Shown one piece after another: positions 25,282 to 37,500 of a stretch of DNA of 64,000 bases. The notes under the pieces are model-generated. The model worked only from the letters and a program-made list of their open reading frames with translations, made no database searches and was not told where the DNA came from. The stretch is from positions 8,026,995-8,090,994 of the forward strand of contig CM055905.1 of the NCBI GenBank assembly GCA_029582155.1, given 5' to 3'. The position numbers and the translations under genes were made by a program. Position 1 is the first letter of the stretch; each line of letters opens with the position of its first letter. Source of the DNA: Panopea generosa. Its lineage: Eukaryota; Mollusca; Bivalvia; Adapedonta; Hiatellidae.

Positions 25282-25326
25282 CACATACATACATACATAC
25301 ATACATACATATGTATATATGTATGT
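25282..25326 (+). repeat. (CATA)n microsatellite
   Basis: About seven CATA units followed by ATGTATATATGTATG. Confidence 0.95.
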
Positions 25327-25439
25327 ACAATGACACGACACATTTGAATTGTATTCACGTATTATAAAACTCTATTTTCTGTGAAGGTTTGACTTTTCTA
25401 TTTTTTTCTCTCTCATAGTTTGAAAAAAAAATCATTTCA

Positions 25440-25790
25440 TGAATCCACTTGCCACCCAAACCTTAAAGAATGCAAGATCGATCATTGATCCCCGGTAGTC
25501 GACAAATATTGACTTTCTCCGGCGCTATTTACCGCCGTGTAACACTATCCCGCATTTTAACGTGTACTATCAAATATTTTCAATCTTGTGCAAAGAGAAA
25601 TGTGTTTTATTCGGAACTGTTCTTTATTTACCCAAACCCCTGATCCGGCACTTGAACACGTGATGTGGGAAAGTGACGCTATCACTCAAAATGTTGACAA
25701 TATGGAAAATATTTACCGGTCCTTGGATAGGTGCTTCAGTTCAGCTAGGATGATACATGGGGACATACACGGCCTAGCTTTTTTATATTT
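25440..25790. promoter_or_regulatory. Candidate regulatory stretch with E-box and CSL-type site
   Basis: A higher-complexity segment of intron 3. CACGTG at 25657-25662 is followed at once by TGTGGGAA at 25664-25671, a match to the CSL/Su(H) consensus YGTGRGAA used in Notch signalling. Single short motifs are weak evidence. Confidence 0.2.
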
Positions 25791-26039
25791 TATTTGAAGT
25801 TTTACCCTACCGTTGAGGCTTTGTTTACACGATAATGTAATGCTATACATGTTTAGAATACTGACCACCGACGAAGACAGATATGGGGTTAAAGTACAAG
25901 TATAGTATGTCTGAACTCGTAAACAGTTAATGTTGAACTATTTCATCTCTCAGGGTTAGTAGAGATTTCTGTCCATACACGTATGTCCACGGAACCACTC
26001 AACTGTACGTAGTCTGATAAAACATATTTTCATTTTAAT

Positions 26040-26245
26040 GGAAGCGCGTGGTCCAGTGGTAGAGCATCAGATCCAATAACGGTTGTGATCTTGGGTCCGA
26101 TCCTCCTCCATGACTATGTGTGGTCAGTAGTCCTTGAGCAAGACACTTTACCCGCATATGCTTTATACTGGTTCTACCCAGGAATACTTCATGAGTGGTT
26201 GTTAGTTTTAATTTTTCGTTTCATAATCGATGAAAAGAAAAAAAG
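26040..26245 (+). mobile_element. tRNA-derived SINE
   Basis: Head GCGCGTGGTCCAGTGGTAGAG and B-box region TGGGTCCGATCC. The body has CCTTGAGCAAGACACTTTA, then TACTGGTTCTACCCAGGAAT, then TTTCATAATCGATGAAAAG. The same order occurs at 41935-42078 and, antisense, at 46186-46350. Confidence 0.8.
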
Positions 26246-27050
26246 AAGAGACAACCTCAAATCAACAACGCAATTTTCTGCATTCAACACGTGTTACTTT
26301 CTCGAAAAAAAGCGTGTGAATGAAGGGTTTGGGGGTTCGAAATACTGAAGGTATTAGATAATACTGAATCTCGTGTGTACAGTTTGGAAATAAACTAGAC
26401 TGTAGAACGGGCCCATCTCTTTCCGTTTGGGTCTGTCACATGGCAGTGAGTTAAAAGCACACAAATTGGTCAGTTTATTCAGCGGAAGCAGTTTAGGGAT
26501 GGTAAAAATGCTATGAATTGTGGGACGGGCAGGCGTGGGATTCCCTGCTTTTTCATTCTGGTGTAACCTACTTGATTCTGGATTGGTCAGGAACTGGGAT
26601 AGCCTAGAAATAAACTATATTTCAGCCTCATAATAACGTATATTGTTAGATTATATTACCACCAGGTCAGAACAGATCATCGATCATTTCTTAATGACCA
26701 AAGTAAAACTATTTGTTATGATGTACAGTTTGTGAAGTGTTCATTAATTAATGGCCAATGATCAATCTAACATCTATTTCAGTTTAGAAAGGTTAAATAG
26801 AAACAGTTTTAGAATGAGTGCCTGCAACAATTTAAGAACTCGTTACACGTGTAATTAGCCGACTTCCACTTCAGTAATATGTTAATAGTAATGCTTTATT
26901 GAGAATAGAAATATATGAACATGTATGTGTAAGTTATATTTATACCTACTTATGCACTAATTAATCTTATTGTAAAAAGGCATTTTGATGCAGTAGCTAA
27001 TGTGACTTCAAGAATATTCAAGTATGCTTTGTGTTTCTTTTTTTCTGTAG
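26246..27050. other. End of intron 3
   Basis: No coding or repeat structure recognised. The stretch 26400-26660 is of higher complexity than its surroundings and could be regulatory, but nothing decisive is visible. Confidence 0.35.
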
Positions 27051-27266
27051 GTTTCATGCCGGGTGACCAAGACGTTCCATCGGAACTGATGGGCCAGGAT
27101 GGCTACCTGCCTAACGGACAAACGCGACAGAAGCGCGTGCGAACGTCATTCAAACATCACCAGCTACGCGCCATGAAATCATATTTTAACCTGAACCATA
27201 ACCCGGACGCAAAAGATCTCAAACAGCTGGCACAGAAAACTGGACTCTCAAAACGAGTGCTACAAG
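27051..27266 (+). CDS. Lhx2/9: Lhx2/9 exon 4: homeodomain arm, helices 1-2 and start of helix 3
   Basis: Acceptor TTTTTCTGTAG at 27050; two bases GT complete the Gly codon from exon 3 (phase 1). It encodes FMPGDQDVP..., then the homeodomain from about RQKRVRTSFKHHQLRAM through DAKDLKQLAQKTGLSKRVLQ. These residues are nearly identical to LHX2/LHX9. The best donor is CAAG|GTGAGT at 27266/27267, which leaves one extra base relative to exon 5 (see findings). Reading on into the intron gives QGE and a stop. Confidence 0.95.
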
Positions 27267-27280
27267 GTGAGTGAAGTCTA

Positions 27281-27863
27281 CAGTCAAACCTGTCTTAAGC
27301 AACCACTCAAAGGGAAATAGCAAAACTGAACCATTAAGACAGGTGGTTGCTTAATACAGGTTTCTGTTTCGCCAATATTTTACTTAATGACTAAAAAACT
27401 TCACTAAGTTGTAATTGGTTATTTACTCGTATACTTGATATCAATAAAAACATATGCAAAGTAACTGGAACCAGTCTAAAATCATGAACAGCTTAATAAG
27501 TGATTGCTTAATAGAGGAGACCACTAATACAGTTGTTGTGTGGTGATTAGCGTCGCTTTCAACAATTGTTCAGTCATATTGTGACGGTGTCTACTTGAGA
27601 CAGTATTCTAAGCGCTGTCACACTGGAGTATCATGCCGCAGACACATGGTATGATACCCCACCCAGTCACATGATACTGACACTGGGCCGACCAGACCTA
27701 GAACTCTTCTATAAATACTGAGCGTCAAGCGAGGAAGCTTCTAATACCATTTTTAAAGTCTTTGGTATGATCCGGCCGGGGATTGAACCAACGACCTTCC
27801 GCATGCGAGGCGGACGCTCTACCACTAGACCACGCTGTGGTCCCACTAATACAGGGTTGACTG
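27281..27863. mobile_element. Tc1/mariner-superfamily MITE (pogo/Tigger-like ends), split by a SINE
   Basis: The left end TACAGTCAAACCTGT (TA at 27279-27280) and right end ACAGGGTTGACTGTA (TA at 27864-27865) form a terminal inverted repeat with one mismatch, bounded by TA. TA target duplication and CAGTCAAACC ends are typical of pogo/Tigger-type elements. Without the nested SINE and its duplication the element is about 260 bases. It has no coding capacity. It starts only 14 bases after exon 4. Confidence 0.8.
27533..27842 (-). mobile_element. tRNA-derived SINE nested in the MITE
   Basis: Flanked by an exact 12-base target duplication CCACTAATACAG (27521-27532 and 27843-27854). On the - strand the head reads CGTGGTCTAGTGGTAGAGCG with B box GGTTCAATCCC, and the rest matches 17382-17660. 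The clean duplication points to a fairly recent, target-primed insertion. Confidence 0.92.
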
Positions 27864-28018
27864 TATATGTTATCTTAAAACATACTCCTATTTCACCAAC
27901 GTATTTAAACATATACTAAATATATGTATTTATAAAGCTGAAATCAAAAGAAATCGTTCAAGTTATAATAATTTTAGACTGGATCTAGAATAACTGTACT
28001 TGAATTTCATTGATGTTA

Positions 28019-28568
28019 GGTCTCACTGTGCAGTTATGCCCCTTTTTGTCACGGTAGCAATATTCTTACGCTTAAAAATTCCTATATTTGTAATTTGGTT
28101 TGTAATATTTTCAAAATGGATCACAGGGACTGTGATTTCTTGCTGCAGATGCGTAGACCAAAAGCTGGCGTAGCACATACTGCAATAACACACCACTGGT
28201 GTTAAAAAGGGACGTTAACAGGGTGTTAAATATGTATTTATTTATGAGAATTTGAGGACTTTTTTATATAAAAACTTAGGGTGTCACTGCACTTGTCTTA
28301 CAAAACAACAAGCAGGTCAACCTACCAGTTACTGTGCATTTTGATGTGCATTCCTACTATGAAACTAAATACTTAAAAAAGGTTCTAGGTGGATTGTTTG
28401 TTTACCGTGAAAATCCGACCTTATTTTATATATACAGAACAAACTTCCACTGTGTAGTGCGACCTTATTTTATATAGAACAAAGAACAAAATTCCACTGT
28501 GTAGCGAGACTTTTTTTATATATAACAAAGAATAAAATTCAACTGTGAAGTGAGAGTGTAGTGAGACC
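28019..28568 (+). mobile_element. Dispersed MITE-like repeat, copy 2
   Basis: The fullest of three copies (others at 14684 and 59917). It starts GGTCTCACTGTGCAG and ends near GTGTAGTGAGACCTGA, imperfect inverted ends. The last 120 bases contain a short internal triplication of the (C/A)ACTGTGxAGxGxGAC end segment. Confidence 0.65.
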
Positions 28569-28932
28569 TGAACGTCATAGTCGTATATAATCTCCAAGTA
28601 TATCTATCTTCTGAAACTTCACATTTACAGAAAACACACACATTAAAACACGGTTATAAAACTGCTTTACAATAGCGTTTTCACGCCGCTGGTTTTGAAA
28701 CATTAGTAAAATATTTAACAATACAAATTGATGGTTCTTTTGAAATAGTTTTAACAGTAATTAAATAACAATAGGTTGTGTAATGTTTACCAAAGATAAC
28801 CACGAGATATGCGAAATACCAATCCGTTTCCAAAACTAGAAACCAAATAACGGATCTGCATACAAACCGCGATATCTTTATTTCATATATCATGTAAAGT
28901 AGAATTATTTTCAAAACTAATCTTTGTTTCAG

Positions 28933-29220
28933 GTTTGGTTTCAAAATGCACGCGCTAAATACAGACGACATGTTTTAAAACAGGAGAGCAACAAAGCCGA
29001 GGGTCGGGATATTCCGGAGACAGAATTCAGATTGAGCGATTCCGACGAGAAACCCGACGAAAAATCCTACACGGAAATGAGCAATAACAGTTCGTCATCG
29101 TTGTCGGATATGAGTTCTACGCCATCACTGTCGGATATTCCACCGGGATTGTCAGAATACGAACAACAGAACTCCAGTCTGTCGGAACTATTCACAAATA
29201 CGTTATCAACGATAAATTAA
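28933..29220 (+). CDS. Lhx2/9: Lhx2/9 exon 5: recognition helix and C-terminus
   Basis: Acceptor TTTGTTTCAG at 28932. In phase 0 the exon reads VWFQNARAKYRRHVLKQE, the third, DNA-contacting helix with the invariant W, F, N and R, matching LHX2/LHX9 apart from conservative changes. The tail is acidic and Ser-rich with repeated LSD/LSE motifs (SSLSDMSSTPSLSD, SSLSELF). It ends at TAA 29218-29220. The SxLxxLF near the end recalls the (T)NLF end of vertebrate LHX9. Summed from ATG 1000 the protein is about 391 residues once the extra base at the exon 4/5 junction is discounted. Confidence 0.93.
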   Translation, partial: VWFQNARAKYRRHVLKQESNKAEGRDIPETEFRLSDSDEKPDEKSYTEMSNNSSSSLSDMSSTPSLSDIPPGLSEYEQQNSSLSELFTNTLSTIN

Positions 29221-29546
29221 ATTTTTTTTAAATACACAGTGGTTGTATGGTCAAAAGTGAATTACAAAGACAGTAACTGTTGACGTAGCAGACGAGAAAT
29301 AACTATTTTGATTTATTCCCGCATCAAAGAAACAATTGAAAGAATGACATTCAAGATCTAACTTTAGATGGAGGTTATAATATAATTCCGAACTACTTAC
29401 CGTGTTGGAGTGGAATTATTTTATCTTTGTTATAGCTCTTTATTCTTTAAGAAATACGAGAGATGACGCCTACCAATATTTCCGAAGTACGCGTGTACTG
29501 GCGGACAGTTTACGTTAGAATACGCCGCGGTATAAAGTGGTTATAT
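29221..29546 (+). other. Presumed 3' untranslated region of Lhx2/9
   Basis: Unique sequence after the stop. The first AATAAA on the + strand that I noticed downstream is at 30257-30262. The true transcript end cannot be fixed from sequence alone. Confidence 0.4.
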
Positions 29547-29891
29547 TTAAAAATACGAATATTCTAACAACACAGTTTTATCGATTTCACTCAGAAACTT
29601 GGATATATTCTGACGAACGCATTGTTTTTGTTTTGCTGGATTTGCACGTGGATCTGTAATCGGGACAGGCAGTCGTCGTCCCCAAGGCGACATTTCTATG
29701 TGACAAATACCGGGAGATTGCATGTCTTTAGTAGTATTGAATCCAACTAAGTGGGGATGTGGATATGGAATTAGAATCGCTCTGCCGTGAAAAACGCACA
29801 CTTCTGTCACGTAACGTGTGCATGACGTTCGACGCGAAACAGTGCGACAGAGAACGGTTTTCAGAGTAATCGTCTCCATGATATTAGCCAT
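29547..29891 (-). CDS. Hypothetical 114-residue protein, convergent with Lhx2/9
   Basis: A complete ATG-to-TAA frame on the - strand, with A at -3 (AAAATGG). It is unusually rich in Cys, Arg, His and Pro for this AT-rich window, with stretches such as PYPHPHLVGF and CVRQNISKFLSEID. I do not recognise the family, and no signal peptide or membrane segment is visible. The frame overlaps the likely 3' untranslated region of Lhx2/9. It may be a small single-exon gene, an exon of a larger one, or a chance frame. Confidence 0.3.
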   Translation of the reverse strand: MANIMETITLKTVLCRTVSRRTSCTRYVTEVCVFHGRAILIPYPHPHLVGFNTTKDMQSPGICHIEMSPWGRRLPVPITDPRANPAKQKQCVRQNISKFLSEIDKTVLLEYSYF

Positions 29892-30339
29892 TTTGGAATT
29901 AATAAGTTTTGAATCAGTAATTATTTGATAAAAAATGTGTTAAATATGTTTGTAATGAAGGGATTAATACATTCCCGGTATAACCAGGTAAAACAATCGA
30001 TCCAAAAACACGGATTGTCTGAGTAGGAATACATTCCCCAGCTCAACTAGACTATGCGCTGCTTGGAAGGATTTAGAGAACTCTGGAGAAAAATAAGAAA
30101 CAAAACATTCAATTCGAAATTGAGCAACGTTGACTTCATGTAAGCTAGTGCAAAATACATATCTAGTTCCAAATACAACTTTCTAGTTTTACAGAATCAA
30201 AGGTGTGGCAATTGTCTTGCGTACATAAAATATTGTCTCTAAGTAAGAGTGTACATAATAAAATCAAAATATTTATAAGTTATCAAAATGTTGTGCTCAA
30301 CTTTAAATATAAAACAATGTATTACGTTGTTTGTTTATC
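29892..30339. other. Intergenic, nothing recognised
   Basis: AT-rich sequence without features, apart from AATAAA at 30257-30262. Confidence 0.4.
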
Positions 30340-31235
30340 CGGGGTGAGGTGGATCACCTGTACTACGGTACGATTGGCAGGACACTTGGGTTACTTTAAC
30401 CGGAGATCGTCTCTGGGACTACTTGACCTTGAAAAGGTCACTTGGAGTACTTGGGAAAACCACTGGGGCAACTATACTGTCCGTAGACCACTATCTTCGG
30501 TAACTTTACAATGAATAAACTCTGTGGGATAACTTTACTGCGGACATACAACTAAGGTTACTTTAGCGTGGGATATCACCGGGTTTACCTTATCACGGGA
30601 TTACCAATGCGGTTAATTGGCCGTGAGAAACCACTGGGGTTAATTTACCTTGGGAAGACCACCCGGTTAACTTGATCGTGGGAAAACCGCTGGGGTTATT
30701 TAGCAACAGTAAGACCACTGGGGTAACTTTACCGTTGGAAGACCACGTGGGTACTTCACCGTGGGAAAACCACTGGGGTTATTTCACCGTAGAAAGACCA
30801 CTGGGGTTACTTTTCCGTGGGAAGACCACGTTGGTTACCTTACCGTGGGAAAACCGCAGGGATTATTTCACCGTAAAAAGACCACTGGTGTTACTTTTCC
30901 GTGGGAAGACCACTCGGGTTACTTTTCCGTGGGAAGACCACTGGGGTTATTTCACCGTGGGAAGACCACTGGGTTTACTTTTCCTAGGGAAGACCACTGG
31001 GGTTACTTTCCTTGGAAAAACCGCAGTGGTGACTTTGCGACAGGAAGACCACTTTGATAACTTTACCGTGTGAAGACCATTGGGGTTACTTTACCCTGGA
31101 AAACCGCTGGGGTTACTTCATCGTGGGATGGCCACACAGTGGGTTCACGTTACTTCATCGTGGGAATACCACTGGATTACTTTTCAATCGGAATACCAAT
31201 GGGTTACTTATCCATAGTAAGACCACTTGGAGCAT
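30340..31235 (+). repeat. 28-bp minisatellite array
   Basis: About 30 copies of a 28-base unit: GACCACTGGGGTTACTTT then (T/A)CCGTGGGAA. Period checked at 30795 and 30823. Divergence is high at both edges. Open frames arise because the unit lacks stops in some frames. Confidence 0.93.
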
Positions 31236-31589
31236 ATATGGTTTGGGCAGTGCCTGCAACAGAGAAGGTTAGGTTCTAGAATATTGAAGCCTTCCAGATG
31301 ACGATGTAGATGTTGAAAGTAGTTTATGTGACAATTTGTTAAATAATGCTGTTGCCGATGTTATATATTGTGGAAAATTGTGGAGAGTGTTATACGTAAA
31401 TATATGATAACAAATATTAAATACAATGTCAATGATTCCTTTCTCGTTTTTACTTTTGACAGACGAACGTTTCACCTTCTAAACTTAACAAGTGTCCAAA
31501 ACTGGATGATGTTGGTAAGTCTTAGATTGAAAGACCACGCTCCATATCTAGTGGTTCCTGGTATGAAAAAATGCATCCAGGCTCTATAA
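31236..31589. other. Spacer between two arrays
   Basis: About 350 bases of unique AT-rich sequence; nothing recognised. Confidence 0.4.
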
Positions 31590-34500
31590 CACAAACACAG
31601 ATCTACTGATGCGTTATAAACACACTAGTGCCTCTAACACAAACCTAAATCTACTGATGCGTTATAAACACACTAGTGCCTCTAACACAAACCTAGATCT
31701 ACAGATGCGTGATAAACACACTAGTGCCTCTAACACAAACATAGATCTACTGATGCATGATAAACACACTAGGGCCTCTAACACAAACCTAGATCTGATG
31801 ATGCATGTTAAAGACCCTAGGGCCTCTTACACAAACCTAGATCTACTGATACGTTATAAACACACTAGTGCCTCTAACACAAACCTAGATCTACAGATGC
31901 GTGATAAACACACTAGTGCCTCTAACACAAACTTAGATCTACTGATGCATGATAAACACACTAGGGCCTCTAACACAAACCTAGATCTACTGATGCATGA
32001 TAAACACACTAGGGCCTCTAACACAAACCTAGATCTACTGATGCATGATAAACAAACTAGTGCCTCTAACACAAACCTAGATCTACTGATACGTGATTAA
32101 CACACTAGTGCCTCTAACACAAACCTAGATCTACTGATGCATGATAAACACACTAGGGCCTCTAACACAAACCTAGATCTACTGACTCGTGATCAACACA
32201 CTAGAACCTCTAACACAAACCTAGATCTACTGATGCGTGATAAACACACTAGAACATCTAACACAAACCTAGATCTACAGATGCGTGATAAACACACAAG
32301 GAACACTACCACAAACATAGATCTACTGATGCGTGATAAACACACTAGAACCTCTAACACAAACCTAGATCTACTGATGCATGATCAACACACTAGGGCG
32401 TCTAACACAAACCTAGATCTACTGATGCATGATAAACACACTAGTGCCTCTAACACAAACCTAGATCTACTGATGCATGATAAACACACTAGTGCCTCTT
32501 AAACAAACCTAGATCTACTGATGCATGATAAACACACTATTGCCTCTAACACAAACCTAGATCTACTGATTCGTGATAAACACACTAGTGCCTCTAACAC
32601 AAACCTAGATCTACTGATGCGTGATAAACACACTAGGAACACTACCACAAACATAGATCTACTGATGCGTGATAAACACACTAGAACCTCTAACACAAAC
32701 CTAGATCTACTGATGCATGATCAACACACTAGGGCGTCTAACACAAACCTAGATCTACTGATGCATGATAAACACACTAGGGCCTCTAACACAAACCTAG
32801 ATCTACTGATGCATGATAAACACACTAGTGCCTTTAACACAAACCTAGATCTACTGATGCATGATAAACACACTATTGCCTCTAACACAAACCTAGATCT
32901 ACTGATGCGTGATGTACACACTAGGGCCTCTAACACAAACCTAGATCTACTGATGCGTGATGTACACACTAGGGCCTCTAACACAAACCTAGATCAACTG
33001 ATGCGTGATAAACACACTAGAACATCTAACACAAACCTAGATCTACTGATGCATGATAAACACATTAGAACCTCTAACACAAACCTAGATCTACTGATGC
33101 GTGATGTACACACTAGGGACTTTAACACAAACCTAGATCTACTGTACGTGATAAACACACTAGAACATCTAACACAAACCTAGATCTACTGTTGAATGGC
33201 AAACACAATAGATCCTCTAACACAAACCTAGATCCACTGATGCGTGATGTACACACTAGTGCCTCTAACACAAACCTAGATCTACTGTTGGATGGCAAAC
33301 ACAATAGAACCTCTAACACAAACACAGATCTACTGATGCGTGATGTACACACTAGTGTCTCTAACACAAACCTAGATCTACTGTTGCGTGATAAACACAC
33401 TAGTGCCTCTAACACAAACCTAGATCTACTGATGCGTGATAAACACACTGGTGCCTCTAACACAAACCTAGATCTACTGATGCGTGATGAACACACTAGT
33501 GCCTCTAACACAAACCTAGATCTAATGATGCATGATAAACACACTAGTGCCTCTAACACAAACCTAGATCTACTGATGCGTGATAAACACACTAGGAGAT
33601 CAAACACAAACCTAGATCTACTGATGCGTGATAAACACACTGGTGCCTCTAACACAAACCTAGATCTAATGATGCGTGATAAACACACTAGTGCCTCTAA
33701 CACAAACCTAGATCTACTGATGCGTGATAAACACACTAGAACCTCTAACATAAACCTAGATCTACTGATGCGTGATGTACACACTAGTGCCTCTAACACA
33801 AACTTAGATCTACTGATATGTGATAAACACACTAGTGCCTCTAACACAAACCTAGATCTACTGATGCATGATAAACACACTAGAACCTCTAACACAAACC
33901 TAGATCTACAGGTGTGTGAAAAACTCACTAGGGCCTCTAACACAAACCTAGATCTACTGATACGTGATAAACACACTAGGGCCTCTAACACAAACCTAGA
34001 TCTACTGATGCGTGATAAACACACTAGGGCTTCTTACACAAACCTAGATCTACTGATGCATGATAAACACACTAGAACCTGTAACACAAACCTAGATCTA
34101 CTGATGCGTGATAAACACACTAGAACCTCTAACACAAACCTAGATCTACTGATGCATGATAAACACACTAGAACATCTAACACAAACCTAGATCTACTGA
34201 TGCGTGATCAACACACAAGGAACACTACCACAAACATAGATCTACTGATGCGTGATAAACACACTAGAACCTCTAACACAAACCTAGATCTACTGATGCA
34301 TGATCAACACACTAGGGCGTCTAACACAAACCTAGATCTACTGATGCATGATAAACACACTAGTGCCTCTAACACAAACCTAGATCTACTGATGCATGAT
34401 AAACACACTAGTGCCTCTTAAACAAACCTAGATCTACTGATGCATGATAAACACACTATTGCCTCTAACACAAACCTAGATCTACTGATGCGTGATAAAC

Positions 34501-37500
34501 ACACTAGTGCCTCTAAAACAAACCTAGATCTACTGATGCGTGATAAACACACTAGGAACACTACCACAAACATAGATCTACTGATGCGTGATAAACACAC
34601 TAGAACCTCTAACACAAACCTAGATCTACTGATGCATGATCAACACACTAGTGCCTCTAACACAAACCTAGATCTACTGATGCGTGATAAACACACTAGG
34701 AGATCAAACACAAACCTAGATCTACTGATGCGTGAAAACACTGGTGCCTCTAACACAAACCTAGATCTAATGATGCGCGATAAACACACTAGTGCCTCTA
34801 ACACAAACCTAGATCTACTGATGCGTGATAAACACACTAGGAGATCAAACACAAACCTAGATCTACTGGTGCGTGAAAAACACACTAGGAGCTCTAACGC
34901 AAACCTAGTTCTACAGATGCGCAATAAACACACTAGTGCCTCTAACACAAACCTAGATCTACTGATGCGTGATAAACACACTAGAACCTCTAACACAAAC
35001 CTAGATCTACTGATGCGTGATGTACACACTAGTGCCTCTAACACAAACTTAGATCTACTGATACGTGATAAACACACTAGTGCCTCTAACACAAACCTAG
35101 ATCTACTGATGCATGATAAACAAACTAGAACCTCTAACACAAACCTAGATCTACAGGTGTGTGAAAAACTCACTAGGGCCTCTAACACAAACCTAGATCT
35201 ACTGATACGTGATAAACACACTAGGGCCTCTAACACAAACCTAGATCTACTGATGCGTGATGTACACACTAGGGCCTCTAACACAAACCTAGATCTACTG
35301 ATGCGTGATAAACACACTAGAACATCTAACACAAACCTAGATCTACTGATGCATGATAAACACACTAGAGCCTCTAACACAAACCTAGATCTACTGATGC
35401 TTGATGTACACACTAGGGACTTTAACACAAACCTAGATCTACTGATGCGTGATAAACACACTAGAACATCTAACACAAACCTAGATCTACTGTTGGATGG
35501 CAAACACAATAGATCCTCTAACACAAACCTAGATCCACTGATGCGTGATGTACACACTAGTGCCTCTAACACAAACCTAGATCTACTGTTGGATGGCAAA
35601 CACAATAGAACCTCTAACACAAACACAGATCTACTGATGCGTGATGTACACACTAGTGCCTCTAACACAAACCTAGATCTACTGTTGCGTGATAAACACA
35701 CTAGTGCCTCTAACACAAACCTAGATCTACTGATGCGTGATAAACACACTGGTGCCTCTAACACAAACCTAGATCTACTGATGCGTGATAAACACACTAG
35801 TGCCTCTAACACAAACCTAGATCTACTGATGCATGATAAACACACTAGTGCCTCTAACACAAACCTAGATCTACTGATGCGTGATAAACACACTAGGAGA
35901 TCAAACACAAACCTAGATCTACTGATGCGTGATAAACACACTGGTGCCTCTAACACAAACCTAGATCTAATGATGCGCGATAAACACACTAGTGCCTCTA
36001 ACACAAACCTAGATCTACTGATGCGTGATAAACACACTATGAGATCAAACACAAACCTAGATCTACTGGTGCGTGAAAAACACACTAGGAGCTCTAACGC
36101 AAACCTAGTTCTACAGATGCGCAATAAACACACTAGTGCCTCTAACACAAACCTAGATCTACTGATGCGTGATAAACACACTAGAACCTCTAACACAAAC
36201 CTAGATCTACTGATGCGTGATGTACACACTAGTGCCTCTAACACAAACTAAGATCTACTGATACGTGATAAACACACTAGTGCCTCTAACACAAACCTAG
36301 ATCTACTGATGCATGATAAACACACTAGAACCTCTAACACAAACCTAGATCTACAGGTGTGTGAAAAACTCACTAGGGCCTCTAACACAAACCTAGATCT
36401 ACTGATACGTGATAAACACACTAGGGCCTGTAACACAAACCTAGATCTACTGATGCGTGATAAACACACTAGGGCTTCTTACACAAACCTAGATCTACTG
36501 ATGCATGATAAACACACTAGAACCTGTAACACAAACCTAGATCTACTGATGCGTGATAAACACACTAGGAACTCTAACACAAACCTAGATCTACTGGTGC
36601 GTGATAATCACTCCAGAACTTCTAATACAAACCTAGATCTACTGATGCATGATAAATACACTAGGAACTCTAAAACAAACCTAGATCTACTGATGCGTGA
36701 TAATCTCTCCAGAACCTCTAACACAAACTTAGATCTACTGATGCGTGATAAACACACTAGAACCTCTAACACAAACCTAGATTTACTGATGCGTGATAAT
36801 CACTCCAGAACTTCTAATACAAACCTAGATCTACTGATGCATGATCAACACACTAGAACCTCTAACACAAACCTAGATATACTGATGCGTGATAAACACA
36901 CAAGAACTTCTAATACAAACCTAGATCTACTGATGCATGATCAACACACTAGAACCTCTAACACAAACCTAGATATACTGATGCGTGATAAACACACTAG
37001 AACTTCTAATACAAACCTAGATCAACTGATGCGTAATAAACACACTAGAACCTCTAACACAAACCTAGATCTACTGATGCGTGATAAACACACTAGGGCC
37101 TCTAACACAAACCTAGATCTACTGATGCGTGATAAACACACTAGGGCTTCTTACACAAACCTAGATCTACTGATGCATGATAAACACACTAGAACCTGTA
37201 ACACAAACCTAGATCTACTGATGCGTGATAAACACACTAGGAACTCTAACACAAACCTAGATCTACTGGTGCGTGATAATCACTCCAGAACTTCTAATAC
37301 AAACCTAGATCTACTGATGCATGATAAACACACTAGGAACTCTAAAACAAACCTAGATCTACTGATGCGTGATAATCTCTCCAGAACTTCTAATACAAAC
37401 CTAGATCTACTGATGCATGATAAACACACTAGAACCTCTAACACACACCTAGATCTACTGATGCGTGATAAACACACTAGAACCTCTAACACAAACCTAG

